Shown piece by piece: positions 26,604 through 33,818 of a stretch of 52,608 nucleotides of DNA. How positions within the stretch are numbered: position 1 is the stretch's first letter; each line of letters begins with the position of its first letter. The position numbers and the translations under genes are program-made. The stretch is from Sphingomonadales bacterium (GTDB lineage Bacteria; Pseudomonadota; Alphaproteobacteria; Sphingomonadales; Sphingomonadaceae), in the NCBI GenBank assembly GCA_013204445.1, contig JABMNS010000039.1, forward strand, positions 1 through 52,608, given 5' to 3'. Below the pieces are notes generated by a model. It saw only the letters and a program-made list of their open reading frames with translations. It was not told where the DNA came from and made no database searches.

Positions 26604-28056
26604 GATGGTCGCGGACGACACGGCGGAGCAGCTTGCCGGTTTCACTATAGGGCAATTCATCCATGAATATGATTTGGGACGGCACCCGGCTGGAACGCAA
26701 TTTGCCACGCACCAGTTCACAAAGCTCGTTTTTATCTGGAGCGGAACCCTTGCAAACAATCGCTGCGCCGACCGTTTCGCCCCATTCCTCACTGGGTATC
26801 GAGACCACGGCAACGTCTTTTACGCAGGGATGTCCCAGCAACACATCTTCCACTTCACCGGGCGAAATATTCTCTCCCCCGCGTACAATCACGTCATCGG
26901 CGCGTCCGTCGAGAAACAAATAGCCTTCACCATCGACAAAGCCGACATCCTTGGTCGGGAACCATCCGTCTGCATCAAGCTGCGAGCCAGCGCCCTTATA
27001 CTCGCCACTGACCTGATCACCGCGCACATGGACGAGGCCCACTTCATCGGCCTTGCAAGCGGCTCCGTCTTCGGTCCGTATTTGCAATTCCACGGTTGGC
27101 AGGGCCTGCCCGACCGAACCAAGCCGCCGCCGAACCAGCGGATCGTTCGACTTTATCGCATCGCGGTGCGACTCCGGCCCCAGCAGGCAAATGGTCGAGC
27201 TGGTTTCGGTCAATCCATAGGCATTGGTGAAATCAACATGGGGCAATAGCCCCACCGCCTTTTCGATCACCGGCAGCGGCATTTTTCCACCGCCATAGGA
27301 AAGCGCGCGCAGCTTTGGCAGCTCTAGTGCTCCGCCATTTTGGCCGACATGCTCGACGATATGTTGCAGCATCGTCGGCACAACAAAGGCGTGGGTGACA
27401 GCTTCTTTTTGCGCCAGATCAATCCAGCCTGGCGGACTGAAATTGGGAAGTTGCACCATCCGTCGGCCCGCATAGGTCGAACTCAATACCGCAGAGATAC
27501 CGGCAATATGATAGGGCGGAACGGTGATTAGGCTGGCTTCCTCCTCGCCCGCGCTCATAAATTCCACGCTGCCCAGAATATAAGCCATCAGGTTGCTGTG
27601 GCGCAATATCGCCGACTTCGGTTCACCGGTGGTGCCGCTGGTGAACAATTCTATTGCAACTTCGCCGTCAACATCGGGCGCTTCGCCTTCCAATGCATCG
27701 CCGATCATCGCATCCGCGCGACTGATCCGGTCAATCTCCGGATATTCTTTCTCACTGTCCGTGATCAAAAGCGCAGGCGTGATCCGTTTCATCAGGGCTT
27801 CAATCTGTTCTTCTGCCAGCCGGTAACTGACCGGTACAAAAGATGTGCCAGCCAGCGCAGCACCGAAAATTCCGGCAGCCATCGCGGTGTGGTTTTCCGC
27901 CAGATAGGCAAGCCTTTGGCCGTGATTCAATTTCGCCGCCACCTGACGCGTCGCCTGTGCCAGATCTGCATAAGTGAACCGCTGATCCCCAGCGGTAATC
28001 GCTTCGCGGTCACCCATGGCTTCGGCTGCCATTTGCAGGATCAGGTGAATATTCAT
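26590..28056 (-). CDS. Acyl-CoA synthetase (AMP-forming ligase) 1
   Basis: A 488-residue adenylate-forming ligase that activates a carboxylic acid with ATP and CoA. The P-loop motif is LFTSGTTGEPKSAI, the adenine region NAYGLTETS, the hinge DGRADDVIVRGGENISPGE, and the catalytic lysine region PYSETGKLLRR near the C-terminus. It is rather short for the family but complete. ATG at 28056 overlaps the stop of the small upstream gene by one base (TGATG). It sits among CoA-transferases and a retro-aldolase pair, so it likely makes the CoA ester of a side-chain or ring-opened acid. Confidence 0.93.
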   Translation of the reverse strand: MNIHLILQMAAEAMGDREAITAGDQRFTYADLAQATRQVAAKLNHGQRLAYLAENHTAMAAGIFGAALAGTSFVPVSYRLAEEQIEALMKRITPALLITDSEKEYPEIDRISRADAMIGDALEGEAPDVDGEVAIELFTSGTTGEPKSAILRHSNLMAYILGSVEFMSAGEEEASLITVPPYHIAGISAVLSSTYAGRRMVQLPNFSPPGWIDLAQKEAVTHAFVVPTMLQHIVEHVGQNGGALELPKLRALSYGGGKMPLPVIEKAVGLLPHVDFTNAYGLTETSSTICLLGPESHRDAIKSNDPLVRRRLGSVGQALPTVELQIRTEDGAACKADEVGLVHVRGDQVSGEYKGAGSQLDADGWFPTKDVGFVDGEGYLFLDGRADDVIVRGGENISPGEVEDVLLGHPCVKDVAVVSIPSEEWGETVGAAIVCKGSAPDKNELCELVRGKLRSSRVPSQIIFMDELPYSETGKLLRRVVRDHLAQV

Positions 28057-28361
28057 CAGTCGGAAGAGGGCAATTGCTTGGCCTGTTTGATATCCAGCGA
28101 CACACCGTTCACCTGAACCGTACCCTCGCCAGCCCTGGTGCACAGAAATTCCATGGCCTCCCTTTCATCAACATAGCGTTTTCCGACCAATGTTCCCCCG
28201 GCAAGATCGCTATCCATTTCCCCCTTCTCGCCATCCTCAGTTACCATCGGCGCACCGCCGCAGGTGATTTCCAGCCTTTCGATGGGCGCGCGCAGCGCCA
28301 TGATCTGGGTCTGGCATACTGCACTGCTCAGCTTGGTTCCTGCCTTGATTATATCACCCAT
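28056..28361 (-). CDS. Small conserved protein with two cysteines, unknown function
   Basis: A 101-residue soluble protein. The pattern SAVCQTQIMALRAP ... LEITCGGAPMV looks conserved with small proteins next to acyl-CoA ligases in actinobacteria and sphingomonads, from memory. The two cysteines are 18 residues apart, but no enzyme motif is recognisable. It is tightly packed between the Ltp2-like gene (15-base gap) and the ligase (TGATG), so it may be an accessory subunit of one of those proteins. Function not known. Confidence 0.8.
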   Translation of the reverse strand: MGDIIKAGTKLSSAVCQTQIMALRAPIERLEITCGGAPMVTEDGEKGEMDSDLAGGTLVGKRYVDEREAMEFLCTRAGEGTVQVNGVSLDIKQAKQLPSSD

Positions 28362-28376
28362 TTTACGCTCCCGAAA

Positions 28377-29534
28377 TCACTTGCCTATTATCGCACCAGC
28401 GACACCCGACGCCAAGAATACTGTTTCAACATCTTTCACCTGATTGGCCGCAGTTCCGCGTACCTGCCTTACCCCTTCGGTGATATTGTTCATGCCATGA
28501 ATATAGCCTTCGCCCATCAATCCGCCATTGGGGCTGAGCGGTGATTTGCCGTCGAGTTCCATATGACCGTCCTTGATAAAGTCTTTTGCCTCGCCGATAC
28601 CACAATAGCCAAAACCTTCGAGCTGGCGCAGGATTTGCGGCGTGAAATTGTCGTAGATCATCGCGACATCGGTATCTTTCGGCGCGATACCGCTCGATGC
28701 GACAAGCTTTTCCGCCACCCGTTCGCTGATGTCGGAATGGATCAAATCGCCTTCGTAAAAATCCGAGATAATTTCGTGGTTGAACAGGAAACTATATTCC
28801 GCGCCCAATATGCGGACCGGCTTCTGTTTCAGATCGGCCGCCTTGTCCATGCGCGTGATGACCAACGCCACGCCGCCGTCCGATTCCTGACAACAATCGA
28901 GCAGGTGCAGCCAGGGCTCGATTATCCATCGGCTCGCCTGATGGTCTTCAAGCGTAATCGGCTTTTCAAAAAACCACGCATCTGGATTGGTCGCCGCATG
29001 TTTGCGCATCAACACGGCGATCCGCCCTAAATCTTCCGATGTCACACCATATTTATCGAGATAGGGTCCGCACGACAGGGCTTCCCATGCCGCTGGTGTC
29101 TGGGCACCGAACGGAAAGCACCATTCCAGAAAGGTCGAGCTATGCGCGTCCGGACTGATCGTCATCGCCGGTTGGCCGAAACGATATTGCGACCGTTCGT
29201 TCATCGCGCGCCAGATGACGAACACGTCGCACATGCCGGACTCTACGGCATTTTTCGCGTGGACAATGGTCGCAACCGAAGATGCCCCGCCCTGCGGCAG
29301 CCGCGTGGTATAATTGATCTCCTTGCAACCCAAGGAACGCATTACGTCGACTTCATCGCTATTGTCGAGGCTGAACGTGGTCATGCCGTCGATATCCGAC
29401 GGATCGATACCGGCATCCTGACAGGCAAGCAAAATCGCTTCCGCCGCCAGTTGTTGCTCCGATCGTCCGCTGTTTTTCGAAAATTCGGTCTGGCCGATAC
29501 CGACAATGGCGGCCTGTCTTGAACTATCCACCAT
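28377..29534 (-). CDS. Thiolase-fold Ltp2-like aldolase (SCPx-related), not a normal thiolase
   Basis: A 385-residue thiolase-superfamily protein. The nucleophile cysteine of true thiolases is absent: the matching region reads RLPQGGASSVATIVHA. The C-terminal GHP motif is replaced by GEGYIHGMNNITEG, and IYDNFTPQILRQLEGFGYCG lies before it. These are the features of Ltp2-type enzymes, which cleave beta-hydroxyacyl-CoA by a retro-aldol reaction with tyrosines as acid/base. In steroid degradation Ltp2 works with a DUF35 partner, and here a DUF35 gene is directly upstream and coupled by TGATG. A side-chain retro-aldol step is thus likely. The exact substrate is unknown. Confidence 0.85.
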   Translation of the reverse strand: MVDSSRQAAIVGIGQTEFSKNSGRSEQQLAAEAILLACQDAGIDPSDIDGMTTFSLDNSDEVDVMRSLGCKEINYTTRLPQGGASSVATIVHAKNAVESGMCDVFVIWRAMNERSQYRFGQPAMTISPDAHSSTFLEWCFPFGAQTPAAWEALSCGPYLDKYGVTSEDLGRIAVLMRKHAATNPDAWFFEKPITLEDHQASRWIIEPWLHLLDCCQESDGGVALVITRMDKAADLKQKPVRILGAEYSFLFNHEIISDFYEGDLIHSDISERVAEKLVASSGIAPKDTDVAMIYDNFTPQILRQLEGFGYCGIGEAKDFIKDGHMELDGKSPLSPNGGLMGEGYIHGMNNITEGVRQVRGTAANQVKDVETVFLASGVAGAIIGK

Positions 29535-29938
29535 CAGCTTGCCTCCGCCGCGCGGAATATGGGGACCGCCTTGCCGCCCGATGTCTGCGCGAAATCAACC
29601 ATCACAGCCATTCCGATGACGATGTCTTCAACCGCAACGCCCTCGAGATTGCTGACCAGCCGGATGCCTTCTTCGAGTTCAATAAGCGCCGCGATTGGCG
29701 ATTCAGAAAAACCGAATGCAGCGGGGGTCACCTGCCGCACCCAGCTCAGCAACTTGCCCTTGCCGGAAAGCTTCTGGGTCGTTTTTTCGTTCGAATGACA
29801 GGTCGGACAAATCGGCCGCGGCGGATGCCACAACACATCACATTTTTCACATTTCTGCGCGACAAACTCGCCGCGTTCGCAGGCCTCCCAAAAGAAAGCG
29901 GTGTCGATGCGCTGGATCGGGTCTGGACGCATGTTCAT
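29534..29938 (-). CDS. DUF35 OB-fold protein, Ltp2 partner
   Basis: A 134-residue protein with an N-terminal rubredoxin-like zinc ribbon (CEKCDVLWHPPRPICPTC) and a C-terminal OB fold. DUF35 proteins bind acyl-CoA and form complexes with thiolase-fold partners; ChsH2 does so with Ltp2 in cholesterol breakdown, where DUF35 is fused to a hydratase domain. Here the hydratase part is missing, so this is a stand-alone DUF35. It overlaps the fused CoA transferase stop (ATGA) and the Ltp2-like start (TGATG). I start at ATG 29938; a frame to 29989 would enter the transferase. Confidence 0.88.
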   Translation of the reverse strand: MNMRPDPIQRIDTAFFWEACERGEFVAQKCEKCDVLWHPPRPICPTCHSNEKTTQKLSGKGKLLSWVRQVTPAAFGFSESPIAALIELEEGIRLVSNLEGVAVEDIVIGMAVMVDFAQTSGGKAVPIFRAAEAS

Positions 29939-32346
29939 ATCCCCCACGGGCTTTTCATCGCCTCCTGTCCCTCGCGGGGCGGGTCGCATAGGATCGCAAA
30001 GTCCTTGGCCATCGCGTTGATATCGTCCTCGCTATACCCGATTTCAGCCAGCAATGAGGCGCTGTTGTCTCCGACGATCAACGGCGGTGTCTGCTTCACC
30101 GTCGGCGTGTCCGACAAGGAATAAGTCGCGCCAATCTGCTCCAGCTTGCCGACATAGGGGTGTTGATATTCCAGCGTCCAGCCCCGTTCCTTCATCGATG
30201 CATCATCGAACAGACCGAGCGAGGCCCTGGCATCGGATATCGCTGTCGGAACGCCGGCCTCGGTCAGTCTCGCGTGCCATTCTGCAGCGGTGGCATTCAA
30301 GAAATCGCTGCCCTTGGCAATATTATCAAAGGCCGCCTTTTGCGTGTCATTGACCGCTGCAACCTGAATCCAGACGTCATCGGAACAGCGATAGAGCCGG
30401 TAATGATCGCCATAGCCGGTCTGATCCTTGTCGAGACGGGGACGATTCACCGCACTACCATCCGGCTTTACCACCGCATAGCTTGTATTCAGCAAACCGG
30501 CGTTGACAATCGATGTATCGACAAATTGTCCCTTGCCGGTTTTTGCACGCTCCATCAGCGCGTTGCAAATGGCCGAAGCGGAGAGGAAACCGTTGCCGGT
30601 GTCACCAAGCGACGTGAGCGACCAAAAGGGAAATCCTTCACCGGTATGCAGCGCTCCATCCTCGTGCTGGATGCCGGAAAGACAGGCACCGGTCTGATCA
30701 TTGCCGGGCAAGTTCATCCGCGGCCCTTTTTCAAACCCACGGCTGTGGCAATAGATGAGCTGCGGGAACTCTTCCTTCAAACTGTCATAATCAAGCCCCA
30801 GTCGTTCGACCGCCGGGTAGCGCATATTGTGCTGGATGACATCGCAGGTCGCGATAAGCTTTTTCAGCGCCTCCATGCCCTTGGGATGCTTGAGCATCAG
30901 CGCAATCGAGCGTTTACCGCGATTGGCCATATAGGCGATATGCGTGCGGTGCCAATAGCCGTCCCAGAGCGTGTTTATCTTGATCACCTCCGCACCCATA
31001 TCGGCAAGCAATTGGCAACCGAACGGACCGGCAATGGCAAGGCCGAGATCTAGCACGCGAATGCCTTTTAGAGGACCTTCATTGGTTGCATTGGCGGGCA
31101 GTGAATGTTCCAGTGGGTCGGAAAGAGAGGCGGCACGGGCCTTTTCAGCGTCAGTATCCGATCCGGTCGGCCGGGTCGGCCCCTGTATAGCGCCCGGGTT
31201 TTTCTCCAGCGAGTAAGTCAGACCAACCTGATTGATCGGCCCCAGCTCCGGGTCGTCAACCGTGGTCACACAGCCATCATCAATCAGCAGTGGATCAGTT
31301 AGCGATTCCTCCAGCGAGCGCGCCTCCTGCATCGTCACGCTGCCAATGGCGGCGGCATTCACCCATTCATCCGCGCTAAATTTCCTGATCGATTCAGCCA
31401 GGATCGGCTGATAATGAGCCATCACCAGTATTTCTTCGGGTCCAATACCAAAGCGGTCGGGATCATTCTGCACCGTCAGATCAGGAGTGGCGTTCAGCTT
31501 ATCGCTTTTGGATGCCTCCAGTATGAAGCGCGGGTTTGGCACCCAGTTGTGAATCCACTTGCCGTCCTTACATTGGAAATGCCCTTTGGGGCTGGCGCTA
31601 CCCATGATCCAGGTGTTGTACCCTTCCGCATCCGGGTCATCGGCCCGCTGCCAAACACCGCTTGCACAGGCCAAAGCGCCCTGATGAAGCGATGTCGAGA
31701 CCTTCTGTCCGCGTCCGGTTCTCTCCCGCGCATATAATGCTGCAGATATGCCGGTAATCGCGGAGAAAAACGCGCCAAGACTTGGCCACGGCGATGCCAC
31801 GAACAGCGGCCCGTCGCGATTGGCGCCCTGCACCCAGTCGGGATCGAGATCGAGGGCACCGGCAAATGGATCTTCCTTGCCCGCCATATGGTAGAGCGAG
31901 CCTTCCGGCCAGCCACGCTGTTCATATTGCAGTCCGGTTTTCGCAGCGACCAGCGCATCATAGCCGGGCAGATCGCGATTTTCGCCTCCCTCTCCATAAC
32001 CCGTGATTGAGCAATAAACGAGTTTCGGGTTTATCTTTGCCAATGCTTCATAATCGACACCAAGGCGATCAGTGACACCGGGAGAGAAGCTTTCGATGAC
32101 GATATCGGCATCCGCCGCAAGTTTCAGGAACAGGGATTTGTCCGCATCATCCTTGAGATTGAAAACGGCATTTTTCTTGCCACGGTGCCAGACCTTATAT
32201 CCGAGCAGATTTCCAAAAGGATCGCCTTCTGGTCGTTCGATGCGTGTGACGTCGGCGCCTTGGTCGGCCAACAACATGCCAGTCATCGGTCCGGCAATTC
32301 CCCAACTAAGGTCGAGAACATTCAATCCATCCAATACGCCAGCCAT
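29935..32346 (-). CDS. Tandem-fused CaiB/BaiF CoA transferase
   Basis: An 803-residue protein with two CaiB-type modules: one from residue 1 (VLDLSWGIAGPMTGMLLADQ), one from about 425 (IRVLDLGLAIAGPFGCQLLA). Each has GRGQ/GKGQ near its catalytic segment. Module 2 keeps the aspartate (LGDTGNG, 21 residues before TGKGQ). In module 1 the same spot holds serine (PSLGAFF, 21 residues before TGRGQ), so module 1 may be inactive or structural. Family III transferases act as interlaced dimers, so the fusion could form a one-chain heterodimer. It leads the seven-gene operon and is divergent from the ferredoxin. Confidence 0.92.
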   Translation of the reverse strand: MAGVLDGLNVLDLSWGIAGPMTGMLLADQGADVTRIERPEGDPFGNLLGYKVWHRGKKNAVFNLKDDADKSLFLKLAADADIVIESFSPGVTDRLGVDYEALAKINPKLVYCSITGYGEGGENRDLPGYDALVAAKTGLQYEQRGWPEGSLYHMAGKEDPFAGALDLDPDWVQGANRDGPLFVASPWPSLGAFFSAITGISAALYARERTGRGQKVSTSLHQGALACASGVWQRADDPDAEGYNTWIMGSASPKGHFQCKDGKWIHNWVPNPRFILEASKSDKLNATPDLTVQNDPDRFGIGPEEILVMAHYQPILAESIRKFSADEWVNAAAIGSVTMQEARSLEESLTDPLLIDDGCVTTVDDPELGPINQVGLTYSLEKNPGAIQGPTRPTGSDTDAEKARAASLSDPLEHSLPANATNEGPLKGIRVLDLGLAIAGPFGCQLLADMGAEVIKINTLWDGYWHRTHIAYMANRGKRSIALMLKHPKGMEALKKLIATCDVIQHNMRYPAVERLGLDYDSLKEEFPQLIYCHSRGFEKGPRMNLPGNDQTGACLSGIQHEDGALHTGEGFPFWSLTSLGDTGNGFLSASAICNALMERAKTGKGQFVDTSIVNAGLLNTSYAVVKPDGSAVNRPRLDKDQTGYGDHYRLYRCSDDVWIQVAAVNDTQKAAFDNIAKGSDFLNATAAEWHARLTEAGVPTAISDARASLGLFDDASMKERGWTLEYQHPYVGKLEQIGATYSLSDTPTVKQTPPLIVGDNSASLLAEIGYSEDDINAMAKDFAILCDPPREGQEAMKSPWGI

Positions 32347-32410
32347 TGTTCATCCTTTTGTTGCCGTTGAATGTCCATCTTGCCATATTGAATTTGTGCA
32401 GCTATGACTT

Positions 32411-32427
32411 TCCGAACGTTGTTCTGA
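32411..32427. promoter_or_regulatory. TetR-type operator in divergent gap (CoA operon / ferredoxin)
   Basis: TCCGAACGTTGTTCTGA is a perfect dyad TCNGAAC-GTT-GTTCNGA and the best of the four copies. It is 64 bases upstream of the CoA transferase start and 56 before the ferredoxin, so one site could control both divergent transcripts. Confidence 0.65.
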
Positions 32428-32483
32428 AATACGTTATTCAGCTGATGAGTCAACCAGTATCGACGCAAAGTCAGGGAAATATC

Positions 32484-32804
32484 ATGCCGAAAATAACCGT
32501 TTTTGATCTGGACGGGAAACAACATATTCTTTTGGGAAATTCGGGTGATGCCCTGATGGAACCATTGCGTGACGAAGGGTTGGTCGAGGCCACCTGCGGC
32601 GGAGCGGCCTCCTGCGGCACTTGTCATATTTACTTGGGTGCTGATTGGTTAGAGAAATGTGGAGAGCGCACCGAAGATGAAGGCTATATGCTCGAAGGAC
32701 TGGAAGAACATGTCGAAGTAAAAAGCGTGTCACGGCTCGCTTGCCAAATTACGATCACCGACGACATGGACGGTATGACCATGGATATTGCACCGCAAAT
32801 ATGA
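32484..32804 (+). CDS. [2Fe-2S] ferredoxin (adrenodoxin/putidaredoxin type)
   Basis: A 106-residue electron carrier. Cysteine pattern C-x5-C-x2-C is in ATCGGAASCGTCHIYL, with the fourth cysteine in SRLACQITI. It is a soluble P450/Rieske-type ferredoxin. It is the only ferredoxin in the window and carries the same promoter dyad as the P450/Rieske operon, so it probably feeds electrons to the P450 and maybe to the Rieske enzymes. A reductase is not present here. ATG at 32484 follows AGGGAAAT; an earlier frame start at 32346 overlaps the CoA transferase promoter. ATGA overlap with the next hydrolase. Confidence 0.95.
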   Translation: MPKITVFDLDGKQHILLGNSGDALMEPLRDEGLVEATCGGAASCGTCHIYLGADWLEKCGERTEDEGYMLEGLEEHVEVKSVSRLACQITITDDMDGMTMDIAPQI

Positions 32805-33712
32805 AGTCGGATCAACTTGAAACCACGATCCAAACGGTCGATGGCAAATCATGCAAACTAAGTGCTAACGTTTTCCGATCCGAAACCGCGTCGTCCGGCT
32901 GCACATTCTTCTGCCTCCCCGGTGGCGGTACATCACGTGACTTTTTTGATCTCGGCCAGTTTGACGGCGTGGATTACAGCTTTGCTTCGCACATGACGAC
33001 TTTGGGACATACTATGATTTCGATGGACCATCCCGGAACCGGGACCAATCCATTGCCGGAGGATCACTCCTTTCTGACACCGCGCCAGTCCAGCGATTAT
33101 ATCGCGCGGGTGTGTTCCGATATTATCAGCGAGGAAGCTTCCAATTCTTCCAACGTCATAGGACTGGGTCATTCCATGGGCGGCATGATTACAGTGCTGA
33201 CACAAGCCCGCCACCACCCTTTTGCTGGCGTTGCATTGCTCGGAAGCAGCGCAGGCGGGCTCGACTGGGGCCTCGATGATCATGAGAAAACCTATATCGG
33301 CAAACCCGACGCGGTTGAACAGAAACTGCAAGAGTTGGTCATGCGCAAATTCGGATCACCATTCCCCCAAGTTTCCGGAGGTCCCAGCGGCAAATCGATC
33401 ACATTTGGCGGAGCGACCGAGAAACTCACCCAACGGCTCCGCGAAATTTCAATTCCACTTTACGCGGCTGGGGGAATGATGAGCATGATCCGGGGCAGTT
33501 TTTTGACGGAAGTAGAGGCCATTGATGTGCATCTGTTTTTTGCCTTCGGCGACCGTGATATTGGTGTTCCGCCGGAAGAAGCACCCGGACCGTTTACGGG
33601 AACAAGCGACGCTGAACTCCATGTCCTGGAGAATTGCGGCCACAATAGCTTGGCGTTTCCGGTGATCGAGACCCTGTGTGCTGAACTCGATCGCTGGGCG
33701 CGACAAATCTAG
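32801..33712 (+). CDS. Alpha/beta hydrolase
   Basis: A 303-residue hydrolase. LPGGGTSRDFF gives an oxyanion-hole region, GLGHSMGGM holds the nucleophile serine, FGDRDIG the aspartate, and CGHNS the histidine. It has no signal peptide. It is translationally coupled to the ferredoxin (ATGA at 32801-32804) and likely hydrolyses an ester, thioester or lactone. A ring-cleavage C-C hydrolase role is also possible but no marker supports it over the others. Confidence 0.9.
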   Translation: MKSDQLETTIQTVDGKSCKLSANVFRSETASSGCTFFCLPGGGTSRDFFDLGQFDGVDYSFASHMTTLGHTMISMDHPGTGTNPLPEDHSFLTPRQSSDYIARVCSDIISEEASNSSNVIGLGHSMGGMITVLTQARHHPFAGVALLGSSAGGLDWGLDDHEKTYIGKPDAVEQKLQELVMRKFGSPFPQVSGGPSGKSITFGGATEKLTQRLREISIPLYAAGGMMSMIRGSFLTEVEAIDVHLFFAFGDRDIGVPPEEAPGPFTGTSDAELHVLENCGHNSLAFPVIETLCAELDRWARQI

Positions 33713-33758
33713 CTTGGCAAAATAGCAGTTGTGCGTACATCGATCTTGTCTCGAAAAA

Positions 33759-33796
33759 AAAAGAGGCGAGCAACCTCAAGATTACCCGCCTCTTTT
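33759..33796. terminator. Bidirectional terminator between convergent genes
   Basis: A 10-bp stem, AAAAGAGGCG (33759-33768) with CGCCTCTTTT (33787-33796), encloses an 18-base loop. A-rich and T-rich ends serve both the hydrolase on the plus strand and the second TonB receptor on the minus strand. Confidence 0.85.
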
Positions 33797-33818
33797 GTGA
33801 CGAAGCTTTTGTTACAAT

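Noticed and set aside
26604-26813. N-terminal extension of the single-domain CoA transferase up to an ATG at 26813
   Set aside because: The extra 70 residues are a frame-shifted copy of the ligase C-terminus and show no CoA transferase similarity; a TTG or GTG start near 26603-26621 fits better.
28377-29534. Ordinary beta-ketothiolase
   Set aside because: The nucleophile cysteine and the GHP motif are absent; the DUF35 neighbour favours an Ltp2-type aldolase.
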